Assembly: GCA_950295325.1 (NCBI GenBank)
Contig: OX485805.1
Location: forward strand, 27,703,501 to 27,767,500
DNA length: 64,000 bases
Source of the DNA: Polytrichum commune
Lineage: Eukaryota > Streptophyta > Polytrichopsida > Polytrichales > Polytrichaceae
Direction: 5' to 3'
Shown here piece by piece: positions 12,432 to 31,055 of the stretch (position 1 is the stretch's first letter; every line of letters starts with the position of its first letter). Both the position numbers and the translations under genes were made by a program. The notes under the pieces are model-generated. The model saw only the letters and a list, made by a program, of their open reading frames with translations. It did not search any database and was not told the DNA's origin.

Positions 12432-12765
12432 CACTAGTAGGAAACTACGCAAAAAAGAATCGCAGTCGTTTTCCCATTGCGGTTCTTTTGACCAGCCTGC
12501 TCTGCAGTCGCTGAACGACTGCATATTTGTTTTTTGGGTTTACCAACTAAACTTGTAGGAATTTGGGGGCTTGTAATATACCGTTGGAAAGGTATTGAAA
12601 ATACCTTTCCAATGGTATGTCACACTCCCCGTAAGTATTAAAAATTTAGTCACAAAACAAAAAAGAAGAATTTTGTAGTCGTCTAACGACTGCAAATCAG
12701 GGTGGTCAAAAGAACCGCAATGGGAAAACGACTGCGGTTCTTTTTCGCATAATTTTCTACTAGTA
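12432..12765. mobile_element. CACTA-like palindromic MITE, 334 bp
   Basis: It starts CACTAGTAGGAAACTACGC and ends (reverse) TACTAGTAGAAAATTATGC, with ATA on both sides (429-431 and 766-768 of the 12-kb block). A 3-bp duplication and CACTA start are the marks of the CACTA superfamily. The arms are about 92 bases each and nearly perfect, containing CGCAGTCGTTTTCCCATTGC in both. Each arm holds its own smaller palindrome GCAGTCG...CGACTGC, and a third inverted pair (AAAGGTATTG/AATACCTTTCC) sits in the centre. Transcription would give a long hairpin RNA. Confidence 0.85.
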
Positions 12766-13993
12766 ATATGAAAGCCAATCTCGTTGTCAAAACAACTTTA
12801 AAAAAACCACATCCAAACTACATCCTATTTCAAGGCTTTTATGTTGAATGAGAAATACACTTGCATGCAATACTTTAATTCCCTCTTGCCAAACGAAGGT
12901 GGTGGAGGGTTTGAATGGTCAATAGCATGTATGCCACCTATTGACTTTTCAAACCCATGATCTCACTATTCTAGATGTTCAAATTTTATTATTGACCGTT
13001 CATTCATTCAATCATCTTGACTTTTACAAAGTTCTCATGCTACTAGGCAGCTTTTTTTCTTCTTTTTCCCTTCTTCTTCTTCTTCTTTTCCCAAAATGAA
13101 TTATACCACAGGAATGTAAACTCCACGTGGAACGGGTTGCAGCCAACGGAGGGAAGACACGTGGCACTATGCAAGCGAATGGTTGTTGAAATGAGAGCCC
13201 TCCACAGTAGCAGGGAAAGGTTACATAGATGGAGTTCACCACCGAACCATCACTCACATCTCTTTGAAGCCTTACAAAATGCATTTAGCATAATAGATTT
13301 ATCCTTAACATCTCCTAAAGAGGGACGCAGCCGTGGGTTTCATCCTGCTTTAAGAAAAAATTCTATTAAGGACTACACTACATGTTGTATTTAGTGCCGC
13401 TTACTAATTGAACTTACGCAATCCTATAACCATTTAATGTATATCTCATTTTGTTTTGGCAACAAAGGCCATATTGGTTGTTTGGACATCATAATCTTTT
13501 AATAATCTCTGCTTGGTAAAAAAAAGTCCTTCAACACAAAATATATATATATATATACCATTGTGTAATTTCAAATAGTAATTGACACTAAACACAATAT
13601 TTAGCGTAGTTAGTTGGTCGTACATTGGAGCCTACTTTGGAAGTTGGGTGAGACTTTGGGGATCTCCTCTTTCCACTTCTCAAGCTTTGAGAGAACTGTA
13701 AGATCTAAAATATGGTATGTGCATAGGATCCTAAACCCTAAACCCCGGATCAACCTATGCAAGGCTAGCTTGACCCACCCATCCTAGTAGGACAAGTTAG
13801 ACAGTTGAATTTAAAAAACTTGGCATCTCTCTTTGTGTATGATGATTTTCAAACATTTAAGAAAAGTTGGGTGACTTTGTCTTGATTCTCGTAAACTCAA
13901 GGTTTCGGACTAAAACTTGTTGTTTCATCTCCGTTGCTTTACGAATAACTCTAACATTTAGCACGACATAATCAAGGAAAGCTAAAGGTCTTA
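12766..13993. other. Intergenic; pyrimidine tract and (AT)n
   Basis: A TTCTTCTTCT tract at 13050-13090 is followed by ACGTGG/CACGTGG G-box-like sites near 13124 and 13159, then (AT)n at 13541-13557. Overlapping frames of 85 codons on both strands around 13137-13394 resemble no family I know. Confidence 0.4.
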
Positions 13994-14494
13994 GGGCCAC
14001 TTCACACATGAGACTGAGAGCCCGTGACCATTACACTTCAAGCACTCTCAATGATCGGATAGGTGGAGCCGGTCCACATTTGCTTCACACTACACTTGAG
14101 GGACCAACAGAGTATGTGAATGCAAGATGGATGTAAAGTCTACATGGATTCCTACGTGGCATCGAATGGATCACGTTTCATGGTCACTTGGACCGTTTCC
14201 AAAAACCACCTCTTGGAGGCAGTCCCAACACAAAAGCGGAAAACCATGGCACTCAAAATGCTCACAACCATTGATTTATTTTTATTTTATCACGTGTGAG
14301 GACCCGCATGAGTGGAAACTCATTGAAATAGCATTTGGTTGAGGACCCAGTCACATATGACTTCACACTACACTTGAGGATCCATGACCACACTACATGA
14401 CTTTGGAGGTGTGTTTGGGATGGCCTTTGGACACTTTCTTTTGGGCTCTCACAATTTCATGGTCACAACTCTTGGCTCGTGTGTGAAGTGGCCC
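13994..14494. mobile_element. Tourist-like MITE, 501 bp, TTA target duplication
   Basis: The left end is GGGCCACTTCACACATGAG and the right end in reverse GGGCCACTTCACACACGAG, with TTA at 13991-13993 and 14495-14497. Repeated internal CTTCACACTACACTTGAGG blocks occur at about 14090 and 14362. It belongs to the same GGGCC-type class as the elements at 655, 7023 and 29224 but to a separate family. Confidence 0.85.
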
Positions 14495-14633
14495 TTAAAC
14501 TTCAAGTTTGCAGCTACTGAACTTGCTTGGAACTTCCATGGTGGCCCTCTTTTAGGATGACAAATGACATGAAATATCTCACGAAAATGGGACGAGCTCA
14601 CTCCCAAATCCCCAACAGACAATTGCTGCGGCT

Positions 14634-14717
14634 GGTGCGAAACAACCCGTACACTGGTTCCTCGGAGGCAAGGGTTTAGGCATCCAACAAAGAACGAGTG
14701 TATGGGTTGGTTCACCC
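14634..14717. repeat. Small hairpin MITE-like repeat, copy 2
   Basis: The second copy of the 191-277 unit, with the same AACCCGTACACTGGTTCC / AACCCATACACTCGTTC inverted ends and the shared core GGCAAGGGTTTAGGCATCC. Confidence 0.6.
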
Positions 14718-15127
14718 AAATCCAACTGTTGCCTGCCTTCGAAGAAATTACTAACTTTACCCCAGGTTTTGGGGCTGGAAGTGAGTCCCATCGCACCTTT
14801 TTCTTAGCAAATCCAGGGTCACAAGAGGGCCGAGGATGAGTCACTCTTCCATCTCATAGCAAGGGTATGAAAATGAACTGGATCGTATACTATTCACACA
14901 TATGGTGAAGCCACAACTCGGGGCAAAATCATAGAATAAGTATCGGAATATGAACACGTATATGTACACATTGTAGTATAATCTTCCCCTCTATAAGTGT
15001 TACCCCCGTAAGTTGTTAACATTTATATTTACAAGGTTTTTAAAAACAATCTTGTAATAGAAAATATTACCTTGTGAATAGAAATGTTGACACTTATGGA
15101 GGTAACATTTATAGAGGGCACATTGTA

Positions 15128-15240
15128 GCTTGACATACTTGTTATTTACACGTGTCCATGTCACTTGGCTCTCATCGAGTGGTAGACTGAAGGATTTGAT
15201 AAGAGCTGCAAATTTTAGTGCCTCAAGAGTAATGGAGGGT
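15128..15240. repeat. Repeat shared with 17690-17800
   Basis: Both carry TGTCCATGTCACTTGGCTCT, then GGATTTGATAAGAGCTGCA or a close variant. The copies are about 2.5 kb apart in the same orientation. Confidence 0.5.
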
Positions 15241-15460
15241 TGAGGGTTGGTAAGGCAAGCAAGAGAACCCTTTCCCACACAAAGATTTTTACATTTGTGA
15301 CAAAATCTCCATCTTGTTGTTCCGAAGGCTCAAAATTGGATAGAGTCTTATCATGATCATGATCATCATGTGCAAGTGACTAACTCTCAAGAACTTCAAG
15401 TTCTAAGAATTGTGGTGAAATTGAGATCCGGAGTGGAAGAACAAACACCACATCCCCAAA

Positions 15461-16515
15461 AACATCCACAACCTAACATTGTTTGATAATGTAGTTTGTC
15501 TTTGTGTATCCAAACTATACTTCCACAACAACTTCATAAAATAATTTAACAAGCCAAAAACCTCTCAATAGGCACCTTCACAATAAAGAAGATGGTGACT
15601 TTGATTTATTGACCACTTCACAAAACTAATTAAAAAGTAAAAACAATTGCCCATTAATCTCACGGACTTCGAGGAATGAAGGAGTCCACAAGAACCAAAT
15701 AAGAATGTTGTTGTACCAAAACCCCAACAAAGAAACACTAAACCAAATGCAACAAGAAGCGTCAACATTTCTGTCTTTACAACTACTCCGACCATAATGA
15801 ATACCAAACCCATTGGCTGACCCTTTTGGAAGTGTGTGCACAAATTCTTGCAGTAACACACATCATGATCCATATCTGCAATATCATTATAACCAAAGGA
15901 AAATTTTAAGTGGTGAGTGAGAGGTAGTTTGAACAAGCTTCGTGACCATGACAACATTTATTTTGTAAAATTGAAACGTCCAAGAAACAGACACAAGAGA
16001 GTTATCATTCCCACAAATTGGAACTTTTTTTTGGAAGTTGGTCCACTATAATTCTCAATTGGTTGTCTCAAATATAAAATCAAACTTTCTTTCCACTTGT
16101 AGTCCGAAAAGCATCCACAACCTAAACATTTGTTTGACATTGTCATCTATTTCTGTACATTTAAACTTCACCTCCACAACCACTTTAGAAAACAATTTAA
16201 CAAGCCAAAAACCTCTCAATAGGCACCTTCACAACAAAGAAGACGGTGACTTTGATTTACTAACCACTTCACAAAACTAATTAAAAAGTAAGAACAAATG
16301 CCAAATCTTCAAAAACATCCACACTCTAAGTTAATTTAATTTTTCTTTAAAAGAAAACAACCTAAATTGGGCGCTTGCATGAAGAAATCAACACTTCTTC
16401 TCAATGTCACAAAGACTTTGTGAAAGGAAGGAATCCACATAAACCAAATAAGAATGATGTCCCACCAAAACCCAACAAAGTAACACTAAACCAAATGCAA
16501 CAACAAGGGTCACAA
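15461..16515. repeat. Diverged tandem segmental duplication
   Basis: 15461-15780 and 16121-16515 are two copies of one segment. Shared blocks include AACAAGCCAAAAACCTCTCA, ACTTCACAAAACTAATTAAA and ACACTAAACCAAATGCAACA in the same order. The intervening part differs. Open frames on either strand are not conserved between the copies, which argues against coding. Confidence 0.7.
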
Positions 16516-17099
16516 ATAATGTAGGCTTAGGGTTTGTTGTTTATCGTTTACTAACAAGGATCCCAACAACATCTGCGAAATTTGAAGATTCGGGCAATTT
16601 TAGAATGCTCAAACATCTACAATGGACTCTCACATTTGACTGAACCTTTAATAAGCCACTTATAATCACCTGATTGTCACAACTTGGCTATAAACAACAA
16701 TAAGGTGAAGTGTAGGTGTTGATTGAGGAACTCAAAATACTAGATCATTACAAAACCCTCACACCAGGATTTGGAATTTGAATTAGCTCAACATCATTTA
16801 TGCCAATTTAGGTTTTAAATGTTGTGAAAAACTCAATACACGAGAGGACAACCCACAATCACAATTGTACTCACAAAGTTGATGCGGGAGAAGAACCTTA
16901 AAACTTAATTGTTGATTTATGCATTGCTCGTAGATAATCTAATATGGGCTTTGGATGCCAACTCATGTAGGTCCTATATTTTCCAAGCCATAAAAACAAG
17001 CTTTTAAAGGGGGGGGGGGGTTGGCTTTCCCATAAAGTAGGATGAAATTTTGAGAGTCATCCGTGAGGCCTTCATCAACCGGGGGTACGAGTGTAGTAG

Positions 17100-17430
17100 T
17101 TGGTTCATAGCCCACTCACAATCTAGCCAAATCTTACAGTTACCAAGGGCTAAAGTTCCTATCTACTAACACTTAATTCACGAAGATTGTAAATTCTATG
17201 CTCATTTACCACAAATTTCAAGAAAACTAATGCAAACTCATGATTAGTGCGTGCCACAAGCTTGTTAGTGAATAGTGTCAAGTGCTAATACTTTTAGTGA
17301 CTAGTGCCAAGTGCCGAGATGAACAATGCTTCCTAGATCCTTTAGTGGCACAAATTCATAGCGTTAAAGGAATTTAGTATCACCTTCACTAAGTTTCCAC
17401 CCTCACCAATTGGTATATTGAGTGTAATTC
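17100..17430. repeat. Dispersed repeat R2, copy 2
   Basis: Matches 10742-11160 in block order, including GAACAATGCTTCCTAGATCC and AGTATCACCTTCACTAA. Preceded by a G-run at about 17010. Confidence 0.55.
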
Positions 17431-19150
17431 TGGTGTCAAATAAACTAAAATTAGCAACAACTGGGCTGCATGCTATTCGAAGGCTTTTATGTTGGATGAC
17501 TCTGATGTACGCTCGTATGCGATAATTCCCTCTCTCCGGGCCACAACGGAAGAGATTCACATTCCCAGACAAAGGATGTATGACAAGGGAAAGCTAGAGT
17601 TTACTTACATGGGAAAGCTAGAGTCCAAAGCTGAGGCAAATATAGCAGTTACATGAGTTCCATTTTGAACAAAATGAAGTGCTTCATCAAGCTGACAAAC
17701 TTATTATTTACTTATGTCCATGTCACTTGGCTCTGCTGAAATGGTGGATTCAAATTTGAAGAATTTAATAAGAGCCGCAGATTGTTTTACCTGAGAGTGG
17801 TGGCCCACTGGAAGATGCTCCCAGCAAGTCGGCGGACCAAGATAGTGCACCCAACTTTAGTCTCAGCCCTAAACAGCATCCCACCCATCACGTCGTGCAG
17901 GCTTTTTCATTGCAAGCTTAGCTAGAAAAAGGTTTTGTACTTAGTAAGGTCCGCCTAAAACTGCACTATTTATTTATCCATCAAAACAAAAGTACAACTA
18001 CTGTACCTACTTACTTATTACCTGCACTCTTTCACAGCGTGGCAAGCACTCCAGGCTTTGACGATTACAAAAGTAAATAAGATCATGCATGATGGAAAAG
18101 GCTGGATATTAAGTTATCTAGGATGGATACTGGCAGGAATGACGACTAGGTGATAAGTTTCTGGAGCGCTCAGACACAGGTGTCAAGAAAATATGACATG
18201 ATACGCGATGCACTAATAAGGTGGAGAGGCTGGTTACGTAATATGGACACCCTTCCTAAAGGGGTTACCATGTACAACAATCCTACATTTGCATTCTAAA
18301 ATGAAAAAAGTTGGACTTGGTATTTTCAAGAAGAAACTGACTGCTTTATGAGGGGCGTTTGTGATAGGAGCTTCTACCTTAATTCCCTTTTTGATGACGT
18401 TATGGTCCATTTCGCGCCTTTCACAGCACAAACAATTGTCCATTGGACATTTTCCAATATGAACCACCATAATTTCCATCGACTCTTTGACAATGCAATG
18501 AGAATTACCACATATAGAGAGATCACACCCTGAGTTACGGATTGCTTGGCCCATCAGGTCTGCATGTTGATAATGGAACTAGAATGTGGCTGAGTGGCCA
18601 AGTGAACATGTTATCTTTGTCAAACAGGTGGTAATATCACAGGTCCCTGGATACTCTAGGATCTTGGCTCTTGCCGTAAAATATACAGTGTGCTTTCATA
18701 CCAGAGAGATCTCAGAATCCAGAATAAAATCTCTCGAAGCAATCAGTATCTAGAATGCGTGTCGTGCTGAGAGTACGAAGAGGCATTCACCTGGATTCAA
18801 AGATTCACATTAAATCAGTGAGGGCCAACATTTAAGATGATGAGTATCATTTACAAAGCTGATAAAGAATAGATGTGGCACTTGTCTCATGCTCAACAAC
18901 ATCAAATCACATGAGTATGGCGAGCCTAGGGTCTGGATATGGTGCACTACCAAGCGCTCTTCAAAATGTCCTTTTTCCTTTATGACCTCCGAAATAGCAA
19001 CTAAATAGATTTTGTTAGTGGAGTTTATGTTTGCCAACCACTTGCCATCATCGTCCTTACTAGATCGCTCCAATTTATAACCAGTTGTGTAAGCAATGTT
19101 ACTTGGCTCAAACCGGCATGTAATGTACATAAGAGGAGGGTCTAAGAGGA
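17431..19150 (-). other. Downstream flank of MCM8
   Basis: Lies 3' of the MCM8 stop codon and probably includes its 3' untranslated region. AATAAA on the minus strand occurs near 17970, about 1.2 kb after the stop. No further exon with conserved sequence was found. The frames seen here are not homologous to anything I recognise. Confidence 0.4.
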
Positions 19151-25277
<6,127 letters not shown>

Positions 25278-25415
25278 GTTTCTGGAATTTGTACTCCTTT
25301 TACCCTACTAACATCGATTCTCCACCATTTTGGGTTGCCTCCTGGTAGTGACAGGTATTCATAAGACAACAGGTAACCCTGTCACCATACAGAGGGGCTC
25401 TTCAGAACGGTTGGT

Positions 25416-26240
25416 CAAAGAAAATTTAGAATTAAGGCTGGAATGGAGAAGCAAAGCAGACCGTCCTAAATCCTATGCCAATATCAGATTCCTTTCTGAA
25501 CGGTAAGAAATTTCTGCAGAGGAGGATGTGGTACTGGTCCTGCTATGTCAAACTAAAAGACAAGATGAATAGCACGGGTAATCGCAGCAACCTATTAAGC
25601 CTCCACCGATTGACTACGATACCGCCTGAAAATTATTCCTACTCTAAAACATGGCTAAGATTGTAAGCTTGACCTATTTTATGGTACCTATCATCCTTCT
25701 CAAAGAGACTTTAGAAGTAATACTGGAATCGAGAAGCAAGGCAGGCCATCGTGAACCCTATGCCAATATCAGATTCCTTTTTGGAGGGGTAAGAAAATTA
25801 TTAGGGAAGGATGCGATATTGGACCTGCTATGTGAATCTAAACGATAAGATGAATTACACGGCTGATAGCAGCAACCTCATAAAACTTGACGAATTGACT
25901 ACAGTACCGCCTAAATGTTACTCCTACTCTAAACATGGCTAAGATTGTCAGCTTGACCTAATCTATGGTATGTATATGTCATCCTTATTAAAGAGAGTTC
26001 AGAATGAAGGCTGGAATCAAGAACCATGACAGACCTTCCTAAAGCTGTGCCAATATCAGATTTCTTTATAGACGGTGAGAGATTTCTACAGAGAAGGATG
26101 CAAGATTGGTCCTGCTATGTCAATCTAAAAGACAAGCTAAATTGCACAGGTAATCGCAGCAACCTCATAAAAATCCACCAATTAACTACAATCCCGCCCA
26201 AATGTTACTCCTATTCTTAAACATAATCTATTGATGGCAT
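25416..26240. repeat. Three-copy degenerate tandem repeat upstream of MCM8
   Basis: Units begin near 25416, 25701 and 25990 (period about 285). Each has CAATATCAGATT, a GAGGATG or AAGGATG block, CCTGCTATGT, AGCAACCT and ACTCCTACTCTAAA-like motifs in the same order. Divergence is substantial. The array starts about 140 bases upstream of the MCM8 start codon, so it overlaps the likely promoter or 5' leader. Confidence 0.8.
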
Positions 26241-29223
26241 CCATTATCCTTGTCGTAATTGTTTGTCTTTAAATTCAAAGCCACTCTGAGTCGCCGAAAT
26301 TACATAGAGTCAATATAGCTCTCACCCCGCCAATTCAATAACCAATTGCTATTCTAAAACCATTCAATAGTTGTCTTCAGCTATTAAACAATGCAGCATG
26401 CACCGATGCCTTAGAGCCCAGATTTCGAAATCCTCTTCTTCAATTTCATCCAAAAGCTTCAACTACATTATGGTACTCAAGTTCATCATCATTCTTCTTG
26501 ATTGTAATGCCATCGTATAGGAAGTGACAGAGTCTGACAGTAATCTTACCTTGCCAGTATGCACCGATGATGAAACACTTACAATTTGTACATTCCAGTG
26601 TAAATTGTGCTTGAAGCACACATAGTGAACCTCAACCCAAAAAATCGGATTCCCTCAAGAAAGAAGAACTAACCATGGCTAAACCCTTAAACCCTTAAAC
26701 CCTGAAGTAGTGCATATTGCCGCACCCAATTGTTAGTGCACGGAATTGGTGTTATCATTTGTCGCAAATCAATCCCTTGCCTCTTCCGTCAATCACACAA
26801 CCCAACTAATGCAAATATTTATGAAACTTGAAGAATCTATGTGCAAGGTTTTGTATGCGTATGAGATTTTGTCTATTCCATACCGTGAGAGTTTGCCGTA
26901 TGTCATCTCTTTCTCTTTCTGCTCTTTGTCATTCTCCTCATTTTCTTTCTGGGTCTGGGTCTCCCAATCCATTTGCAATGCATTCTATGTCTCCTTCCCT
27001 TTCTTCTCCCATTCAAGGACCTTCCAAGTCAACAACCTTAAGGTAAGTAAGTGTGTGGGCGTTATTCGGTTGGTTTTTCATGTTCTCCAACTTCGACTGA
27101 TTAGATAGACACAATGAAACTTTATGATGAAGCATCAGCAAAATATCGGACCTCCCCTTATTTAGTTATGGTTATTGGAAGTGCATGTTCCACAACATTA
27201 CTCATTGACGTGGGCCCTCGTAATATGACAGTGGCATGTTGAGAGTTCAGTCTAACTCTAAATCTCCCTGCGTAGCTTTTCGAGGATCTCTCTGCTATAT
27301 TATAAGGGCCCATAGTACGAGAGTTGAACATTGAGTAATGTTATGTCATTGATTCTTTAATTTTGTACACATGTCCTCCCAACTATGTTGAATATTGAGT
27401 GTGGAGTGATTCGTCAAATCTGGAGACATAGTCCAGTCTCTTTAAGACATGTGCCTTTATGGTGTTTGTCCATTGATCCTTATGAACCACACAACAATCA
27501 AATATACTAAGGTGTCCAATTAAGAGAAGCAACCAAACAACACCCGCATACCTGAGTGCTACCCCTCCAATTGCATTTTCAATGCCCTCCACCTTTAGCC
27601 ATGATCATCCTTATGATTTATTGCATAGAAGAGGATTGAAAAGGGAATAAGGTAGACAACCCTTATTCGGTTATTTTTTGTTATTGAAACACCTATATTT
27701 GAGTGGTATATGGTTTGGTGTGGCTCCAAGAATGGATACTAAAATGGCATGTGCTTAAAACAGATCTCAAAATATGATAACCATTCTAGATTTAATAGTC
27801 AACATATGGGGGAGGGGGGGGCTACCGTAGCACCGTAGGTGATTCGTGCCAAATTAATTCCCAAATAAAAAACTGGAAAAAATCAAAATTTATGAACGCA
27901 ATCAAACAAATAAGTGAAATTTTATATTAAGAAAAAAAACTAATTATTGGAAATTTTGGACTCTTCTAAGCTCCAACCATGTCAACGCGCCATAAGAGGT
28001 TGCATGCTAACGCGTTAATGGCTCGGCGCCTTGCTCACTCAAAGCAACAAACTCTCTTTCTCTATCCATCTCCCTCTCCACCTTGCTAATAGGGATAAAA
28101 GCAAAATCAACATGTCGTTGTTTTGGTGGCATTTCTAACACTCTTCTCACACATGTCAGAGTGCAAATACATACAAAAGACCTAACACATACATTGTGCA
28201 AAGACAAACAAGAATCACACTAAGTAAGGTTAAGGTGGATACTTAGGTTTAAGGCCAAGAGGTTGCCATGAATGAATGAAAAAAACAACAACCTACTTCC
28301 AGTATTGCTAGACTTTACCCAAAAAAAATTAAAATTAAAATTAAAATCATAGGACTAATGAAATTTCATAAATTATATTTTTAGTTGACAAACCTTATTT
28401 TTCAAAAATTAAATTTTTTTTTTTAGGTGCACGGACCAGCTATGATGCTATGGTATATGACCACTTAAGGAGAATGAAAATATTCACTTTAATAATGAAT
28501 AAGATATACATACAAGCTCCAAAAATAAGCATCACTATTATGAAAGATATTTGAGCCTTACATGGTCATTTTAGCTTTACTTGGACATCTACTATAATCA
28601 AGTGGCATATTGTGTCAAGGCTTGTAGTTAGGAGTGGATGCCAAAAAAAAGTGTGTTATAATTGTATTAGGCTTTGTGCTCAGCAGGTAGACATGATTTT
28701 AGGTTTGATTATGAAGAACACAATTGGGAGCGCTTACATGACCACTTGATGAAAAATAAAATCTTCAAATCCACCTCCTATAACTTCTGCATCTCAACCT
28801 CGATTATGAAACTTAAAATGATAATGTGCATGATATGCACTTGCTAACTAGATTAAAACAATCCCGATTTGATAGAATGTTATAACATGATGGTGGAGTT
28901 GGAAGTGCCCAACAAGAGGGCCACATGTCTTACCATGTGTGTACTACACTGATTATCGCGATTAGTGTATGTTATTATTTGGAGTTACATAGTGCAATAA
29001 CGTCTTGCTCAGGAGTTCAACTTTTACTAGTAAAAGTTCAATAGGTTGTTCAAAAAATTATAGAACGTAAATGACTTTGCTTGGTAAAATGTTACATTCT
29101 CTTTAAATAGTTATAACTTAATTGGGCTAATTAGTGTACTAATAATTGGGATACTTCTCTTTAATTGGGATAATTAGTGTACTTATACCCTCCTGGATTC
29201 CTCTCACCTACACATCCTAGTTA
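26241..29223. other. Intergenic with two R1-family copies
   Basis: 27046-27530 matches 8139-8480 (dispersed repeat), and a small inverted-repeat insertion of about 150 bases (27195-27345, ACATTACTCA ends) sits within it. 27680-27830 is an inverted R1 copy ending in a G-run. A plant telo-box-like string (AAACCCTTAAACCCTTAAAC) is at about 26682. (AAAATT)n is at 28325-28350. No gene seen. Confidence 0.4.
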
Positions 29224-29772
29224 GGGCCAAGTTCCATGTACCGGTCCCGGTCCGTTTTTCCGATGGGTGAGAAACGGGTGACATCATCCAAAAAATGGGT
29301 GATGTCACCCATTTTATGGAGGGGTACTTCTATGTGGGGTGCCGGTTTATTCTAATTTCCTACTTACTAACTAAATTTGGTGAGTGATAAGACATGACAC
29401 TTTATGAAGGTCACCGGCAATGAAGGTCATATAGATTCTAAAAACATCATAAAATACACGGTTCCCTAGGAGTACTCCTCAAAAGAAGGGATTAGAAGAA
29501 CAAAGTGGCCTTTAGTATCCAAGGGTGTACCCTAGGTGACCGGCCGATCCGGTCACCATAGCTCTCTAACCGGCACATGTCCTTCACGTTACCGTTAGGA
29601 CCGCCGGTCCTTTGGTACCCGTTCTTCCACAACACAAAACGTGGGACACCCATCCATGGGGGGTACCGGTCCTTGGGTGAGAGGGATGGGCACATGGCAC
29701 CACCCTCTTTTCACCGGCCCACCCATTTATTTCAAAAAAAACAGACCGGGACCGGTACATGGAACTTGGCCC
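29224..29772. mobile_element. Tourist-like MITE, 549 bp, 37-bp terminal repeats
   Basis: Left GGGCCAAGTTCCATGTACCG, and right end in reverse identical over the first 28 or more bases. TTA is at 29221-29223 and 29773-29775. A second hairpin (GGGTGACATCATCC/GGGTGATGTCACCC region) lies near 29265-29320. The near-identity of the ends suggests recent activity. Confidence 0.9.
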
Positions 29773-29775
29773 TTA

Positions 29776-31055
29776 GGGTCCGCCTGCACTTGCTTGTTAG
29801 CTAACATCCATGTTAACTAGTCTGATCAGCAAGTTACTTAACAACACCTTAATTGGGTCTGCACTTGAGCTCTTACATAACTAACCTAATAGTTAACTAT
29901 TGGAGTCATCTTTTTTCTCTTCTTCCAGGCATCCATTTTTCTTTCCCGGCAATTTTTTAGTTTTTAGTTTTTAGTTTTTTAAGTTCGCTTCCACACAACA
30001 TTTTGGTGGGAGGAAAAGACATTTCCATTGATTTTACAGAATGAGGAGATCAAGTTCAACCAGAACTCAGTTGACTAAAATGTTGGATAGAGAACATTGT
30101 GACGTGGGCTTGAATTGCCAGTTATTGGCACCCGAGCCGCATGCGCAATTCACACAGGAGAAGTTAACACAATTCCTATTAAAAAAATCTCCAGATTGAA
30201 GTGGCAGGATGAAAGAGATGCCCAATGAAGGGAGACTCGAGGAAACGGTTGTCAAAATTCCAGAACTCACGTGTGTCAATTCGAAATCACACAAGAATCT
30301 CAGTCTACTAATCTCGATGATTTGGCTTCGAACTAGCTACCACATTGCAGAGTGATTCTACTTCCTGTTGTCTGTTGACGCAGTGCATGTGTGCGGCACA
30401 ATTGTGCGACCATAATAATTAAAGCCAGATGTGGTCTTCTTCACTAATTGCTCGTCGTCGTTGCTGCATGTGCAAGCTTACGTAAGGTGTTTGTGAAGAC
30501 GATTTTCTTGTTGTTTTTGCACACATCATAAGTAAATGAGCACTTCAAAACATGTCCAAGAATTTGGACCTGTCAGTCCTATCACTGTATATATATGTCA
30601 ACACCTGGTATCCATGTACACTGATGGAATTCGTTTTTCTAGATCCCTTGCAACATGATCCAAGCACCATCTTCAGTTCATGTTATTTAATTAGACTCAA
30701 ATTGGATTAAGGCCATGAACAGGAGTTGTGGATTCAACATGATTGGAACATCAAGAAAAAAAACTGTCATAGATATCTTAAAAGAGGTTTGATAAACGAG
30801 GACATAAAAGCATGCGGCTTCAGGGAGTCCGGGTTCTTGATAGAGAACAATTTCAGAATAGAGCTTGGCTTCTGAAGATCAACCGTCACGTCTTGACAGT
30901 TTTGGGTGTCCAGATGTTCTTGACCGAGCCTTAACTTAACACACTCAATAAATCATGAGGCTTAACTAATTTTGTCAGTATTAAGAAGTAGTTTTAAATA
31001 ACGAATAAGAGGAAGACCCCTAAAGGAAATAATGGCACCCGTCTCTGGACACATA
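29776..31055. other. Intergenic, nothing recognised
   Basis: No exon with a known family signature. A TTTTTAGTTTTTAG repeat lies at 29950-29980. Confidence 0.45.

Noticed and set aside
14449-14844. 131-codon minus-strand open frame
   Set aside because: It runs through the end of a MITE and a second hairpin repeat, so it cannot be a conserved gene.
25278-25369. Longer MCM8 N-terminus from the overlapping frame starting near 25369
   Set aside because: That frame is different from the one encoding the conserved WKEYFPGEEF block, and the correct frame has an in-frame stop shortly upstream of the chosen ATG.
26746-27108. 120-codon plus-strand frame
   Set aside because: Low-complexity Ser/Phe-rich translation of a pyrimidine tract, overlapping a dispersed repeat.
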